Source: Chthonomonadaceae bacterium
Lineage (GTDB): Bacteria > Armatimonadota > Fimbriimonadia > Fimbriimonadales > Fimbriimonadaceae
Assembly (NCBI GenBank): GCA_015709495.1
Contig: CP054189.1
Location: 1,674,001 to 1,738,000, forward strand
Length of the DNA stretch: 64,000 bases
Direction of reading: 5' to 3'
Shown piece by piece: positions 16,431-25,556 of the stretch. The notes beneath the pieces were generated by a model. It did not search any database, had not been told where the DNA came from, and was given only the letters and a program-made list of their open reading frames with translations. Position numbers and translations under genes: made by a program. Each line of letters starts with the position of its first letter. Positions within the stretch are counted from its first letter, which is position 1.

Positions 16431-19402
16431 TGAGTCGTTGAATGGAATTCCTCGAGGGCCGACACGAGGGTCGTGTTCCGGTTCTTGTAGCGAGCGAGGT
16501 ATGTCGTTCTTGGCCGTGTGTTGAGTTCTTCAAGGAGCGTATAGTGATGCGGCTCCGTCCTCAATTGCGCGACGGCGCTCGCGGGGTCGTTCAGGTTGCC
16601 GAAGACGATGCCGCCTGCGGGGCAAGCGGCTTGGCACGCGGTCATGATCTCCCCATCGCGGATGGGCCGATTCTCCTTCTTGGCGGTCTTGCGCGCCGAG
16701 TTGATGCGCTGCACGCAATAGGTGCACTTCTCCATCACGCCGCGTCCCCGAACCGTCACGTCCGGATTCCGCATCAGTTTCAGCACGGGCGTGTGCTTGT
16801 CGGTAAACTGCCGGAAGTTGAACCTCCTCGCCTTATACGGGCAGTTGTTCGAGCAGTACCGTGTGCCGACGCAGCGGTTGTAGACCATCTCATTGAGGCC
16901 TTCGGAACTATGGACGGTCGCCGCCACCGGGCAAACCACTTCGCAAGGCGCCTTCTCGCAATGCATGCAGTTGACCGGCATGTGGTGGACCTCGCTCGAA
17001 TCCGCGCCCAGGTAGTAACGGTCGATGCGAATCCAGTGCATATCCCTTCCCCGAAGGACGTCGGTCTTGCCCACTGTCGGGATGTTGTTCTCCGCTTGGC
17101 AGGCCACGATGCAAGCGTTGCATCCGGTACAGACGTTGGTGTCGAACACCATCGCCCAGGCGTAGCCTTCATACGGCCGATCGGGATAGAGCGAGATCGG
17201 CCCGTGCGCTTCACCGTGGGCCTCCTCATGTCCGAATTCCTCCGCATCGAAGATCGTGAGCTCCTTGCGCCCTTCGGTGTACGAGTGAACTTGGTTTGTC
17301 GCGAGCGAGTATCTCTCCGATCTCGCCGTGACCTTCGCCCCGTCCTCGAACCCCGGAGCGGCCGCGACTCGAAGCGCGTACGCGTTGAACCCAACGCTGC
17401 TGCCGACCTTACCGGCTCTTAACCTTCCATACCCAAGGTGGATCGTGATCGAATCGTCTGGCTGGCCAGCCTGAATCCAAACCGGGACTCGGGTCAGGGT
17501 TCGGCCTCTGTACGTCACGTCACAGAGCGAGACCAACAGCTCCTTGCCCGTCGGCCCGACTCGGTTCCAGAGTCCGAACTTCTCGGCAGTCGCTTGGCTC
17601 ATGACGGCCACGTTGTCCCAGCAGACCTTGGTGATCGGCTTGAAAAGCTCCTGGAGCCAGGCGTTGTTGGCGAATCGCCCGTCGTAGATGCACGGGTCGG
17701 GGCGGAAGTTGATCTCGACCCCAGTCACGACAGCGGGCTTGAGTCCGGGGGCGCCCGCAAACCATCCCACTTTCACTTGAGGGACGGTCGAGGGGGGCGC
17801 GCTTCCTGAAACGAATCCATCGTTGAGGGACTTCGTCCAAAACGTATCAAAGTTCTGCCGGTCGCGGTTCCAGAACGACCTCACGATCTCCCTGCCGTCG
17901 GTGGGTCGGCCTCGGAACGCACTCAGCACTTCGAGGCAACTCCGGCCACCATAAAGCGGCTCGATCAAGGGCTGCTGAATCGCCGCCGTCCCGTCGAACG
18001 CCTTGGCGTCGCCCCACGCCTCAAGTTCATGGGCCATCGGGATATGCCACTGGCTGGCGTCGTAGGTCTCGTCCGCATAGAGGCCAACGTGAACGGTGAA
18101 GCGGGCCTTGGCGACGGCCTCCGTAAACGGCACATCGGCTGGGGCCGAGAACGCCGGATTGCCACCGAGGATCAGAAGCGATTCCACCGCGCCGGAATCC
18201 AATGCGGCGACAAGGGACTTGAGGGAGGCCGTTTGATACAGGTCGCCGTAGGGCACCGGGTCGATAAACTCGACGGTCTTGCCGAACGCGCCCAGAGCCT
18301 CATTGATCGCATGGGCGAGCGCGTGAACTTGAGCTGGCTGCGTCTCACCGGGAACGACCACGCATCGGCCGCGATGGGCTTGCAGGTCCTCCGCCATGGC
18401 CTTTACCCAGGCCGCGATTTCGGCTCCGACGCCGCCTGACGCAGGGCCGGGAACGCCCAGCGCTTCCGCGAGGGCCGCCGCGATCCGTCCGATCTCCCCT
18501 GCCTTCACGCTCAGGCGGTGGTCTGCGAAAGCGCCACTGACGGTCGGAGTGCTCTCGACGGCGTAGAGGCGATTGAGGTCCTGCTTCGCCTTGCGAATCT
18601 TCCTGCGCGCGGCGAACTGCTTGGTGTACGGCGTTCGCCCTGGCGAAATGTAAAGGAAGTCTGAATCGAGAAGAACGATGACGTCGGCGTTGTCCAGGCG
18701 GTACAGGGGCTCCTTCTCGACTCCAAAAGCCAGTTTCGCGCCTGCGAATACGACTTCGCGGTTGAAGGGTTCGTAGCAGTACCACTTCGCCTCAGGCAAC
18801 TCCGCCAGGAGGCTTTGGATTTCCGCGTCAAAGGTGGGTGAGGTGACCGTTTCGGTAAGGATCGCAAGCCCCTTGCCTTGCTGGCTCTTCAGCCTCGCGA
18901 ACTCCTTCTGCGCCGCCGCGACGAACACGGACCAGTTGGACTTCTGGCCATTCAGTCGCACCTCTTGAGATCGGTCGGGGTCGTAGAGGCCCAGAATCGC
19001 CGCTTGAGCGAACACGTCGGTCGCGCCGAGACTCCCTGGGTGGTCGGGGTTGCCCTCCACCTTGATCGGCCTGCCCGTTTCCGACTTCACGAGAACGCCC
19101 GTCGCGTACCCGCTCAAGGTGAGAGCGGTGGCGTAAAACACGGGGTCGCCAGGCAGGATTTCTTCGGGCGCCTTGACGTAGGGAACGATCCTCTCGGCGA
19201 GTTTGGGTCGACACCCCGCGAGTCCCGCCATCGCCATCGAGGCTCCCACGATCTGAAGAAAGCGTCTTCGGTCGAACGGAGCGCTCCAGGGCGCCTCGAA
19301 CGGGCTGAACTCGGGACCCGAGGCCAGACTCATAGACGAACCTTGAGCGTCGAGGCCCTGATTCGCGCCTTCCAGATCGATGCTGCTTTTGTTCGTTCCC
19401 AT
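16427..19402 (-). CDS. actB: Alternative complex III molybdopterin-like/Fe-S subunit ActB
   Basis: 991 residues. The N-terminus carries a Tat motif DRRRFLQIVG at residues 44-53 followed by a lipobox LAGC (Cys64). Residues about 65-700 are a molybdopterin oxidoreductase-like domain, which in known ActB proteins lacks the cofactor. The C-terminal third holds Fe-S ligands: CTGCNACIVACQAENNIP, CMHCEKAPCEVVCPVAATV, CVGTRYCSNNCPYKARRF and CTYCVQRIN with CQAACPAGG, enough for three [4Fe-4S] and one [3Fe-4S] cluster. It moves electrons from the ActC quinol site to the cytochromes. Export through Tat fits with tatC at 58932. Confidence 0.95.
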   Translation of the reverse strand: MGTNKSSIDLEGANQGLDAQGSSMSLASGPEFSPFEAPWSAPFDRRRFLQIVGASMAMAGLAGCRPKLAERIVPYVKAPEEILPGDPVFYATALTLSGYATGVLVKSETGRPIKVEGNPDHPGSLGATDVFAQAAILGLYDPDRSQEVRLNGQKSNWSVFVAAAQKEFARLKSQQGKGLAILTETVTSPTFDAEIQSLLAELPEAKWYCYEPFNREVVFAGAKLAFGVEKEPLYRLDNADVIVLLDSDFLYISPGRTPYTKQFAARRKIRKAKQDLNRLYAVESTPTVSGAFADHRLSVKAGEIGRIAAALAEALGVPGPASGGVGAEIAAWVKAMAEDLQAHRGRCVVVPGETQPAQVHALAHAINEALGAFGKTVEFIDPVPYGDLYQTASLKSLVAALDSGAVESLLILGGNPAFSAPADVPFTEAVAKARFTVHVGLYADETYDASQWHIPMAHELEAWGDAKAFDGTAAIQQPLIEPLYGGRSCLEVLSAFRGRPTDGREIVRSFWNRDRQNFDTFWTKSLNDGFVSGSAPPSTVPQVKVGWFAGAPGLKPAVVTGVEINFRPDPCIYDGRFANNAWLQELFKPITKVCWDNVAVMSQATAEKFGLWNRVGPTGKELLVSLCDVTYRGRTLTRVPVWIQAGQPDDSITIHLGYGRLRAGKVGSSVGFNAYALRVAAAPGFEDGAKVTARSERYSLATNQVHSYTEGRKELTIFDAEEFGHEEAHGEAHGPISLYPDRPYEGYAWAMVFDTNVCTGCNACIVACQAENNIPTVGKTDVLRGRDMHWIRIDRYYLGADSSEVHHMPVNCMHCEKAPCEVVCPVAATVHSSEGLNEMVYNRCVGTRYCSNNCPYKARRFNFRQFTDKHTPVLKLMRNPDVTVRGRGVMEKCTYCVQRINSARKTAKKENRPIRDGEIMTACQAACPAGGIVFGNLNDPASAVAQLRTEPHHYTLLEELNTRPRTTYLARYKNRNTTLVSALEEFHSTTQ

Positions 19403-19417
19403 GGTTGTAGTAAGTGT

Positions 19418-20062
19418 CTACCTATGACAAATCGAGCAGTTGGCAAGCTGGCCCTTCTGAATCCCGTAACTTTCGACTAGTTTTGTGCCAGTCTCTTTGC
19501 CTTGAGGCTTAAACTCAGGGTTATAAATCTCGCTTGCGTCGCGCACGAACTCTTCGGGGTTCCTGTGACAGTTCAAACAGAACTTCATTTCGAACGCGTT
19601 GGGCTTGGAGGTAAGCGTCATCTTGTCTACACGGCCGTGACAGGTGTAACACGATACTCCCTTGCTTATGTGTATGCTGTGGTCGAAATATACGAAATCC
19701 GGGAGCTTGTTGACTCGGTTCCAGCGGATCGGCTCGCCGGTCGCGTAGCTGTCTCTCACAGGCGCGACGAGCGGGCTGTTGGGCCAAATCTGCGAGTGGC
19801 ACATGAAGCACGTGTCCGTCGCCGGGATGCCCGCGAAGGAGGTCTTTTCGACCCCGCTGTGGCAGAGTCGGCAGTCAAGCCCCATGTCGTCCACGTGGCG
19901 CTTGTGGCTGAATGCCGCAGGCTGCTCGGGAGCGACGTCCACGGCGTGGGTCCAGGGCGTCGTGTGCATGATCGCCCACGCGCCGAGAAACGGCAGCGCG
20001 CCGATGTAGAGCGGCAACGTCTTCGAGAGGATATTGGCTCGCGGCGAAAACAGTTGTGGCAT
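19418..20062 (-). CDS. actA: Alternative complex III pentaheme cytochrome c subunit ActA
   Basis: 214 residues, first gene of the operon. One N-terminal membrane anchor (LPLYIGALPFLGAWAIM) is followed by five heme c sites: CRLCH, CFMCH, CYTCH, CLNCH and CSICH. The multiple HxxH and FSHKRH/FDHSIH segments give distal His ligands, as in c7-type cytochromes. ActA is the periplasmic electron wire of complex III. AAGGGAAG lies just before the ATG at 20062 and can serve as a ribosome binding site. The next gene, actB, starts 15 bp further on. Confidence 0.95.
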   Translation of the reverse strand: MPQLFSPRANILSKTLPLYIGALPFLGAWAIMHTTPWTHAVDVAPEQPAAFSHKRHVDDMGLDCRLCHSGVEKTSFAGIPATDTCFMCHSQIWPNSPLVAPVRDSYATGEPIRWNRVNKLPDFVYFDHSIHISKGVSCYTCHGRVDKMTLTSKPNAFEMKFCLNCHRNPEEFVRDASEIYNPEFKPQGKETGTKLVESYGIQKGQLANCSICHR

Positions 20063-20365
20063 CGACTTCCCTTATCGTGAAACTGCAATGGTGTCGGCGG
20101 ATAGTTTACGTTTCCGTAATGGATAATCTGGGGCGGTGCGCTGCGTTGGATGCGCGCGAAGGTCGCTCTCGCCACATCCGGTCGGCAACTCCATCGAGAA
20201 CACAAAGCGCTGTCGGCGTTTTCGCAAGATGCTCGGACTTTAACAACGTAGAAATCCGACCGAGTATGACCGGCATCATAGTCTCCGTTTTTTTTGTGTT
20301 CAATAAAGCTGAAGTACTGTCGGGTCCAGGCCTCTGGGCTCGCAGGATTCGAAGGAGGCAACGGG
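20063..20365. promoter_or_regulatory. 303-bp divergent regulatory region between actA and the NXR-like operon
   Basis: No gene. It must hold both promoters. For actA, TAAACT on the minus strand (20103-20108) is a candidate -10 box and overlaps an inverted repeat TTACG-n4-CGTAA at 20106-20119, a possible operator. For the plus strand, TTGTGT at 20294-20299 and TACTGT at 20315-20320 are a weak promoter pair 15 bp apart, following a run of eight or more T at 20288-20295. No FNR (TTGAT-n4-ATCAA) or CRP palindrome is seen. The promoter assignments are tentative. Confidence 0.35.
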
Positions 20366-23300
20366 TTGAACAAGGTCAGCCGACGAGAGTTTCTTATCGT
20401 TACAGGCGCTGCAGCAGGAGCCGGAATATGGGCCGGCCGGTCATTCTCGTTACTCAAGGCTGTGGAGGGTGTCAAGAACCCCCTCGATTACTATCCGAAC
20501 CGCGGCTGGGAGCACATTTATCGCGATCAGTACGCGTACGACGATTCTTTCACCTACGTGTGCTCGCCCAACGACACCCACGCCTGCCGGATGAGGGCGT
20601 TCACCCGGAACGGAGTCGTCGTCCGGACCGAGCAGAACTACGACGTCGATCGCTACGCCGACCTGCAAGGGAACACGTCCACCGCCCACTGGCATCCACG
20701 AGGCTGTTCCAAGGGGTTCACGCTGCATCGCCGAGTCTATGGCCCGTATCGGCTCAAGTACCCGATGGTGCGCCAGGGCTGGAAGCGGTGGGCCGACGAC
20801 GGGTTCCCCTACCTGACCAAGGAGCTTCGCAAGAAGTACAACTTCACCACTCGCGGGCTCGACACCTTCGTCCGGCTGAGTTGGGACGAGACATTTGATT
20901 ACGCCGCGCGCGGCATGGTCGCCATCGCGAAAACCTACAGCGGCGACGTCGGCCACCAGAGGCTCGCTGCGGAGGGCTATCCGCCGGAGATGCTCGAGGC
21001 GATGCACCATGCCGGGACGAAGTGCTTCAAGCACCGAGGCGGCATGGGTTTGCTTGGCGTCATCGGAAAGTACGGCATGTATCGTTTTAGCCAGATGCTC
21101 GCTCTTCTGGACAGCCACGTTCGAGGAGTCGGACCCGACGAAGCCCAAGGCGGCCGCAAGTGGTCGAATTACACTTGGCATGGCGACCAAGCCCCTGGAC
21201 ATCCCTATGTCCACGGTCTTCAGGCAGCGGACGGCGACTTTAACGATCTTCGACTGTCTCGGCTCCACATTCAGTGCGGCAAGAATCTCGTCGAGAACAA
21301 GATGCCGGAGTCGCACTTCTTCAATGAGCTCATGGAGAGGGGCGGCAAGATCGTCGTCATCACGCCCGAATACGGCCCGCCGGCGACTCGCGCGGACTAC
21401 TGGCTCCCCGTCCGTCCCGGTTGCACCGACACCGCGCTGTTCCTCGGCATCACCAAGGTCTTGATGGACGAAGGCAAGTACGACGCCGAGTTCGTCAAGC
21501 AGTTCACGGACTTCCCGCTGCTCATCCGCACCGACACCCTCAAGCGCCTCCATGCCAAAGAGGTCTTTCCTGGCTACAAGCCCAGCCTCAACAAGGACGG
21601 CTACAGCTTCAAGACGCAAGGACTGAAGGATGACCAGTACGCCAAGCTCGGCGACTATGTGGTGTTCGACAAGAAGTCGAGTTCGCTCAAGGCGATCAAC
21701 CGCGACCAGGTTGGCAAGGTCATGGCCGAAGCGGGGCTCGACCCGAACCTCGAGTTCAAGGGCAAGATCAAGCTCGTTTCAGGGGAAGAGGTCGAGGTCC
21801 AGACGCTCTGGGAGCTGTACAAGGTCAATCTCCGAGACTACGACTTGCAGACCGTCTCGGAAATCACTTCGACGCCGAAGGAACTGATCAAGAGGTTGGC
21901 CGACGACATCGGCAACCCCGAGAACTGGCCGGTCGCGATTCACATCGGCGAGGGCATCAACCACTGGTTCCATGCGACGCTCGGTAACCGGGCCATGTAT
22001 CTGCCGCTGATGCTGACCGGCAACATCGGCAAGCCGGGAGGTGGCCAGTACACCTGGGCCGGGAACTATAAGGCGGCGCTCTTCCAAGGATCGCAGTGGA
22101 CCGGACCCGGGTTCTTGGGTTGGATATCGGAGGACCCGTTTAATCCGAACCTCGATCCGAACGCGCGAGCGAAGGACATCAAATTGGCCAAGTATGCCAA
22201 GGACGAAGAGCCTGCGTATTGGAATCGCGGAGACCGGCCGCTGATTGTGAACACCCCTGGAGGGGGACGCAAGGTGTTTACAGGTGACACTCACATGCCC
22301 ACGCCCACGAAGGTACTGTGGTTCACCAACGTCAACCTCTTCAACAACGCCAAACATGCCTACGACATGCTGTTCAACGTGAACCCCGGCATCGACCTGA
22401 TCATGTCGCAGGACATTGAGATGACATCGACCTGCGAATACTCGGACTTTATCCTGCCGGCAAACTCATGGATGGAGTTTGAAACGTATGAGATCACGGC
22501 ATCGTGCTCCAATCCCTTCCTTCAGATTTGGAAGGGCGGGATCAAGCCCGTCTACGATACAAAAGACGACGTGGCGATCATGGCCGGCGTGGCGAAAAGG
22601 ATGGGCGAGATTCTGGAGGACGAGAGGTTTGCCAGTTTCTGGAAGTTCGCTCTGGAGGGCCGGACGGAAGTGTACATCGATCGCCTCATGGATGGCTCGA
22701 CACCCATGCATGGCTATACGACCAAGGACATCATGGACGGCAAGTACGGCGAGCCTGGCGCAGCGCTGCTCATGTTCCGAACCTACCCTCGCATTCCGCT
22801 GTATGAGATGGTTCACGACCACGTGCCATGCTGGACCGACACTGGTCGACTCAACGCGTATTGCGACATCCCCGAAGCGATCGAACACGGAGAGAACTTC
22901 ATCGTTCACCGCGAGGGGCCAGAGGCAACGCCCTATCTGCCGAACGTAATCGTCAGTTCGAATCCGTTCATCCGTCCGAACAACTTTGGCATCACCCCCT
23001 CGATGCTCCAAGCGAACGTTCTCGATGCCGACCTGCGTACCGTCGCGAACAACAAACTCTCTTGGGCGGAAGTCAAGGGCACGCAGAACCCGCTCTGGAA
23101 GCAGGGGTTCCGGTTCTTCTGTCTCACGCCGAAGACCCGCCACCGCGTCCACTCCCAATGGTCGTCGGTCGACTGGCATATGCTCTGGGACTCGAACTTC
23201 ACGGACGCCTATCGAAAAGACAAGCGCAACCCCCACTTCGGCGAGCACCAGATGCATATGAACCCCGAAGCCGCAAAGGCAATGGGGATTCAGGACGGGG

Positions 23301-23887
23301 ACTACGTGTACGTCGACGCCAACCCAGCAGACCGGCCTTATCGCCCCCGCCCCACCTACGGCGCGGAGCAAGCTCTTCCTCCTGAGGGCCAGTCGTATCG
23401 CACGGAGCCGGAAGCGCACTACCGCAAGGTGACGCGGCTGCTCCTGCGCGTGAAGTACAACGCGGCCTATCCCTATGGGGTCGTGATGATGAAGCACGCG
23501 CCGAACTTGGCGACTGAGAAGACAGTTCACGCGCACGAGACCCGGTCGGACGGAAGGGCCATTTCCCACGATACCGGCTACCAGTCGAACCTTAGGTACG
23601 GGTGCCAGCAGAGCCTGACCCGCGACTGGTCGATGCCGATGCACCAGACCGATACGCTGTTCCATAAGGCGAAGGTCGCGATGGCGTTCATGTTCGGAGG
23701 CGAGGCCGACAACCATGCGGTCAACACGGTTCCGAAGGAGACGCTGGTGAGGGTCGTTCGGGCCGAAGCCGGAGGAATGGGCGGAGTCGGTATTTGGCAG
23801 CCCGCGACGACCGGATACACGCCTGCCAACGAAAACGAGTTCATGAAATCCTATCTGTCCGGAGACATCGTCGAGGTGAAGAAGTGA
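20366..23887 (+). CDS. nxrA-like: Nitrite oxidoreductase/nitrate reductase-type catalytic alpha subunit (NxrA-like)
   Basis: 1173 residues from a TTG at 20366, chosen because AAGGAGG sits 7 nt upstream and the product begins with a Tat signal (SRREFLIVTGAAAGAG, residues 5-20). It belongs to the type II DMSO reductase family: a molybdenum bis-MGD enzyme that in NXR interconverts nitrite and nitrate in the periplasm. Landmarks match periplasmic NXR as I remember it: HWHPRGCSKGFTLHRRVYGP, YTWHGDQAPGHPYVHGLQ with Asp274 as probable Mo ligand, and IQCGKNLVENKMPESH. The N-terminal Fe-S site appears to use C66, D70, C74 and C114. Other members of the group reduce nitrate, perchlorate or oxidise hydrocarbons; NXR/nitrate reductase is the best fit, direction unknown. 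Confidence 0.88.
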   Translation: MNKVSRREFLIVTGAAAGAGIWAGRSFSLLKAVEGVKNPLDYYPNRGWEHIYRDQYAYDDSFTYVCSPNDTHACRMRAFTRNGVVVRTEQNYDVDRYADLQGNTSTAHWHPRGCSKGFTLHRRVYGPYRLKYPMVRQGWKRWADDGFPYLTKELRKKYNFTTRGLDTFVRLSWDETFDYAARGMVAIAKTYSGDVGHQRLAAEGYPPEMLEAMHHAGTKCFKHRGGMGLLGVIGKYGMYRFSQMLALLDSHVRGVGPDEAQGGRKWSNYTWHGDQAPGHPYVHGLQAADGDFNDLRLSRLHIQCGKNLVENKMPESHFFNELMERGGKIVVITPEYGPPATRADYWLPVRPGCTDTALFLGITKVLMDEGKYDAEFVKQFTDFPLLIRTDTLKRLHAKEVFPGYKPSLNKDGYSFKTQGLKDDQYAKLGDYVVFDKKSSSLKAINRDQVGKVMAEAGLDPNLEFKGKIKLVSGEEVEVQTLWELYKVNLRDYDLQTVSEITSTPKELIKRLADDIGNPENWPVAIHIGEGINHWFHATLGNRAMYLPLMLTGNIGKPGGGQYTWAGNYKAALFQGSQWTGPGFLGWISEDPFNPNLDPNARAKDIKLAKYAKDEEPAYWNRGDRPLIVNTPGGGRKVFTGDTHMPTPTKVLWFTNVNLFNNAKHAYDMLFNVNPGIDLIMSQDIEMTSTCEYSDFILPANSWMEFETYEITASCSNPFLQIWKGGIKPVYDTKDDVAIMAGVAKRMGEILEDERFASFWKFALEGRTEVYIDRLMDGSTPMHGYTTKDIMDGKYGEPGAALLMFRTYPRIPLYEMVHDHVPCWTDTGRLNAYCDIPEAIEHGENFIVHREGPEATPYLPNVIVSSNPFIRPNNFGITPSMLQANVLDADLRTVANNKLSWAEVKGTQNPLWKQGFRFFCLTPKTRHRVHSQWSSVDWHMLWDSNFTDAYRKDKRNPHFGEHQMHMNPEAAKAMGIQDGDYVYVDANPADRPYRPRPTYGAEQALPPEGQSYRTEPEAHYRKVTRLLLRVKYNAAYPYGVVMMKHAPNLATEKTVHAHETRSDGRAISHDTGYQSNLRYGCQQSLTRDWSMPMHQTDTLFHKAKVAMAFMFGGEADNHAVNTVPKETLVRVVRAEAGGMGGVGIWQPATTGYTPANENEFMKSYLSGDIVEVKK

Positions 23888-24306
23888 GCAAGGAGGTTGC
23901 CGAGGACCTGATGGACCCCACAGAACGGCCGCCTGGCCCGGCTCCCGCGAAAACGGAAGTGGAAGAGGACGACCCGTACGACGCCACGGCAGTCATGCTT
24001 CCCTCGCCCCCCGGATTCGATTCGCTCGGTTCGATGGCAAGATGCATGGCCGAGGAGTACGCGATGATGGGCTTTTCCGGCCCGCTCCTCCTCAAGATGT
24101 TCCGAAACCCCTTCTATCAGGCGCTGCACGGAGTCTGGCAAGCGCGGGGCGACGCCTACGTCGTCGAGTTGCTACGGGGGGTCTTTGGAGACGAAGCGCT
24201 TTCTGACGAAGTCGTGAGTTCGATTCCGCAACCTCCGCGGGCTCCGCTCGAAACCACGATCCCCGTCGCTTCCGCGAACACCGACAGGAGCAACCCCCAT
24301 GCCTAA
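23884..24306 (+). CDS. Small uncharacterised protein between NXR alpha and beta
   Basis: 140 residues from the GTG at 23884 (GTGA overlap with the alpha-subunit stop); an ATG at 23911 is an alternative. The first 40 residues are acidic and proline-rich (MDPTERPPGPAPAKTEVEED). The core is helical: GSMARCMAEEYAMMGFSGPL, LLKMFRNPFYQALHGVWQAR, GDAYVVELLRGVFG. No signal peptide, no membrane segment, no cofactor motif. It overlaps the beta-subunit gene by 8 bp, so it is embedded in the operon and likely made with the enzyme. A role as assembly factor or small subunit is an inference; I do not recognise the family by name. Confidence 0.75.
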   Translation: MSKEVAEDLMDPTERPPGPAPAKTEVEEDDPYDATAVMLPSPPGFDSLGSMARCMAEEYAMMGFSGPLLLKMFRNPFYQALHGVWQARGDAYVVELLRGVFGDEALSDEVVSSIPQPPRAPLETTIPVASANTDRSNPHA

Positions 24307-25546
24307 GGTCAAGAACTGGCAGCTCGGCCGCGAAATGGATTACCGCTACGACGAAGCCCACCCCGAGTGGCAGTTCGCAGCGGTGTTCAACATCAACCGA
24401 TGCATCGCCTGCCAAACCTGTACGATGGCCTGCAAGTCCACCTGGACCTTCTCGCGGGGCCAAGAATACATGTGGTGGAACAACGTCGAGACCAAGCCGT
24501 ATGGCGGCTATCCGAAGTTCTGGGACGTAAAGACCCTCGAACTCATGGAGCAGGCGAATCCGAACGGACAAAGGTGGAACACGGCTACGTCGGACAAGGA
24601 GGCCCCGTACGGGGTGTACGAAGGCAAAACGGTCTTCGAGCTTTCGCCTAAGGATAGGTTCGCCCTTGGCTATCTGCCGACCGACGACGAATGGCAGGTG
24701 CCGAACCTCTATGAGGACAACGCGGTGGGGCCGCGGGGCGAGGAGAACAAGTATCCCAAGGGCGGCGGGCTCGACGAACACGGGACGTGGTTCTTCTACC
24801 TGGCGCGAATCTGCAATCACTGCACCTATCCGGCCTGCCTCGCGGCCTGCCCGCGTCAAGCGCCTTACAAGAGGCCTGAGGACGGCATCGTTCTGATCGA
24901 CCAACAGCGGTGTTGGGGCTACCGAAGGTGCGTCGAGGCCTGTCCCTACAAGAAGGCGATGTATCGCCCAGAAACCAAGACCAGCGAAAAGTGCATCGCT
25001 TGCTACCCCCGTATCGAGGGAAAGGATCCGCTGGGCGGCGGAGTGCCGATCGAGACTCGCTGCATGAGCGTTTGCGTTGGCAAGATCCGGCTTCAGGGGC
25101 TCGTGAAGGTCGATGGCAACGGCGAGTGGGCGCACGACCCCGAAAACCCGCTCTACTACCTCGTTCGAGAGGAGAAGGTCGGATTGCCGCTTTACCCGCA
25201 GTTCGGGACGGAGCCCAACATCTATTACATCCCGCCGCGATGGGTTCCGAGGTCCTACCTTCACCAGATGTTCGGACCCGGCGCCGACCACGCCATCGAG
25301 CGCTATGTCATGCCTTCTCGCAAGCTCCTTGCCGTGCTGCAACTCTTCCGCGCCACTCGCACGATCATCTTCAGGTTCGAGGTGATCGAAGGCAAGAAGA
25401 TCGGCGAAGCCAATGTGAACGGCAAGACCCTCGAGCTATTCGACGACACGGTGGTCGGATATGACAAGAACGGCAAGGAGGCGATTCGCATGAACGTCCT
25501 GGAACCGTTCCACCTTCGAGACGAGAAGTACCCGAACTCGATTTAG
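24299..25546 (+). CDS. nxrB-like: Nitrite oxidoreductase/nitrate reductase-type iron-sulfur beta subunit (NxrB-like)
   Basis: 415 residues, close to NxrB of Nitrospira (about 429). Four cluster-binding Cys groups: CIACQTCTMACKSTW, CNHCTYPACLAACPR, CWGYRRCVEACPYKK, and CIACYPRIEG with CMSVCVGKIR. Stretches WQLGREMDY, GQEYMWWNNVETKPYGGYP, PLYPQFGTEPNIYYIPPRW and GPGADHAIERY resemble NxrB rather than NarH, from remembered family sequences. It carries electrons from the alpha subunit to the heme gamma subunit. It has no signal and would be exported by riding with the Tat-bearing alpha subunit. Confidence 0.92.
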   Translation: MPKVKNWQLGREMDYRYDEAHPEWQFAAVFNINRCIACQTCTMACKSTWTFSRGQEYMWWNNVETKPYGGYPKFWDVKTLELMEQANPNGQRWNTATSDKEAPYGVYEGKTVFELSPKDRFALGYLPTDDEWQVPNLYEDNAVGPRGEENKYPKGGGLDEHGTWFFYLARICNHCTYPACLAACPRQAPYKRPEDGIVLIDQQRCWGYRRCVEACPYKKAMYRPETKTSEKCIACYPRIEGKDPLGGGVPIETRCMSVCVGKIRLQGLVKVDGNGEWAHDPENPLYYLVREEKVGLPLYPQFGTEPNIYYIPPRWVPRSYLHQMFGPGADHAIERYVMPSRKLLAVLQLFRATRTIIFRFEVIEGKKIGEANVNGKTLELFDDTVVGYDKNGKEAIRMNVLEPFHLRDEKYPNSI

Positions 25547-25556
25547 GGAGTCGACG

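Noticed and set aside
22466-23716. 416-codon minus-strand frame opposite the NXR-like alpha subunit
   Set aside because: Antisense shadow; the plus-strand product is strongly recognisable and the frame shows no start signals.
24092-25342. 416-codon minus-strand frame opposite the NXR-like beta subunit
   Set aside because: Same reasons: coding in the opposite strand is certain from the Fe-S motifs.
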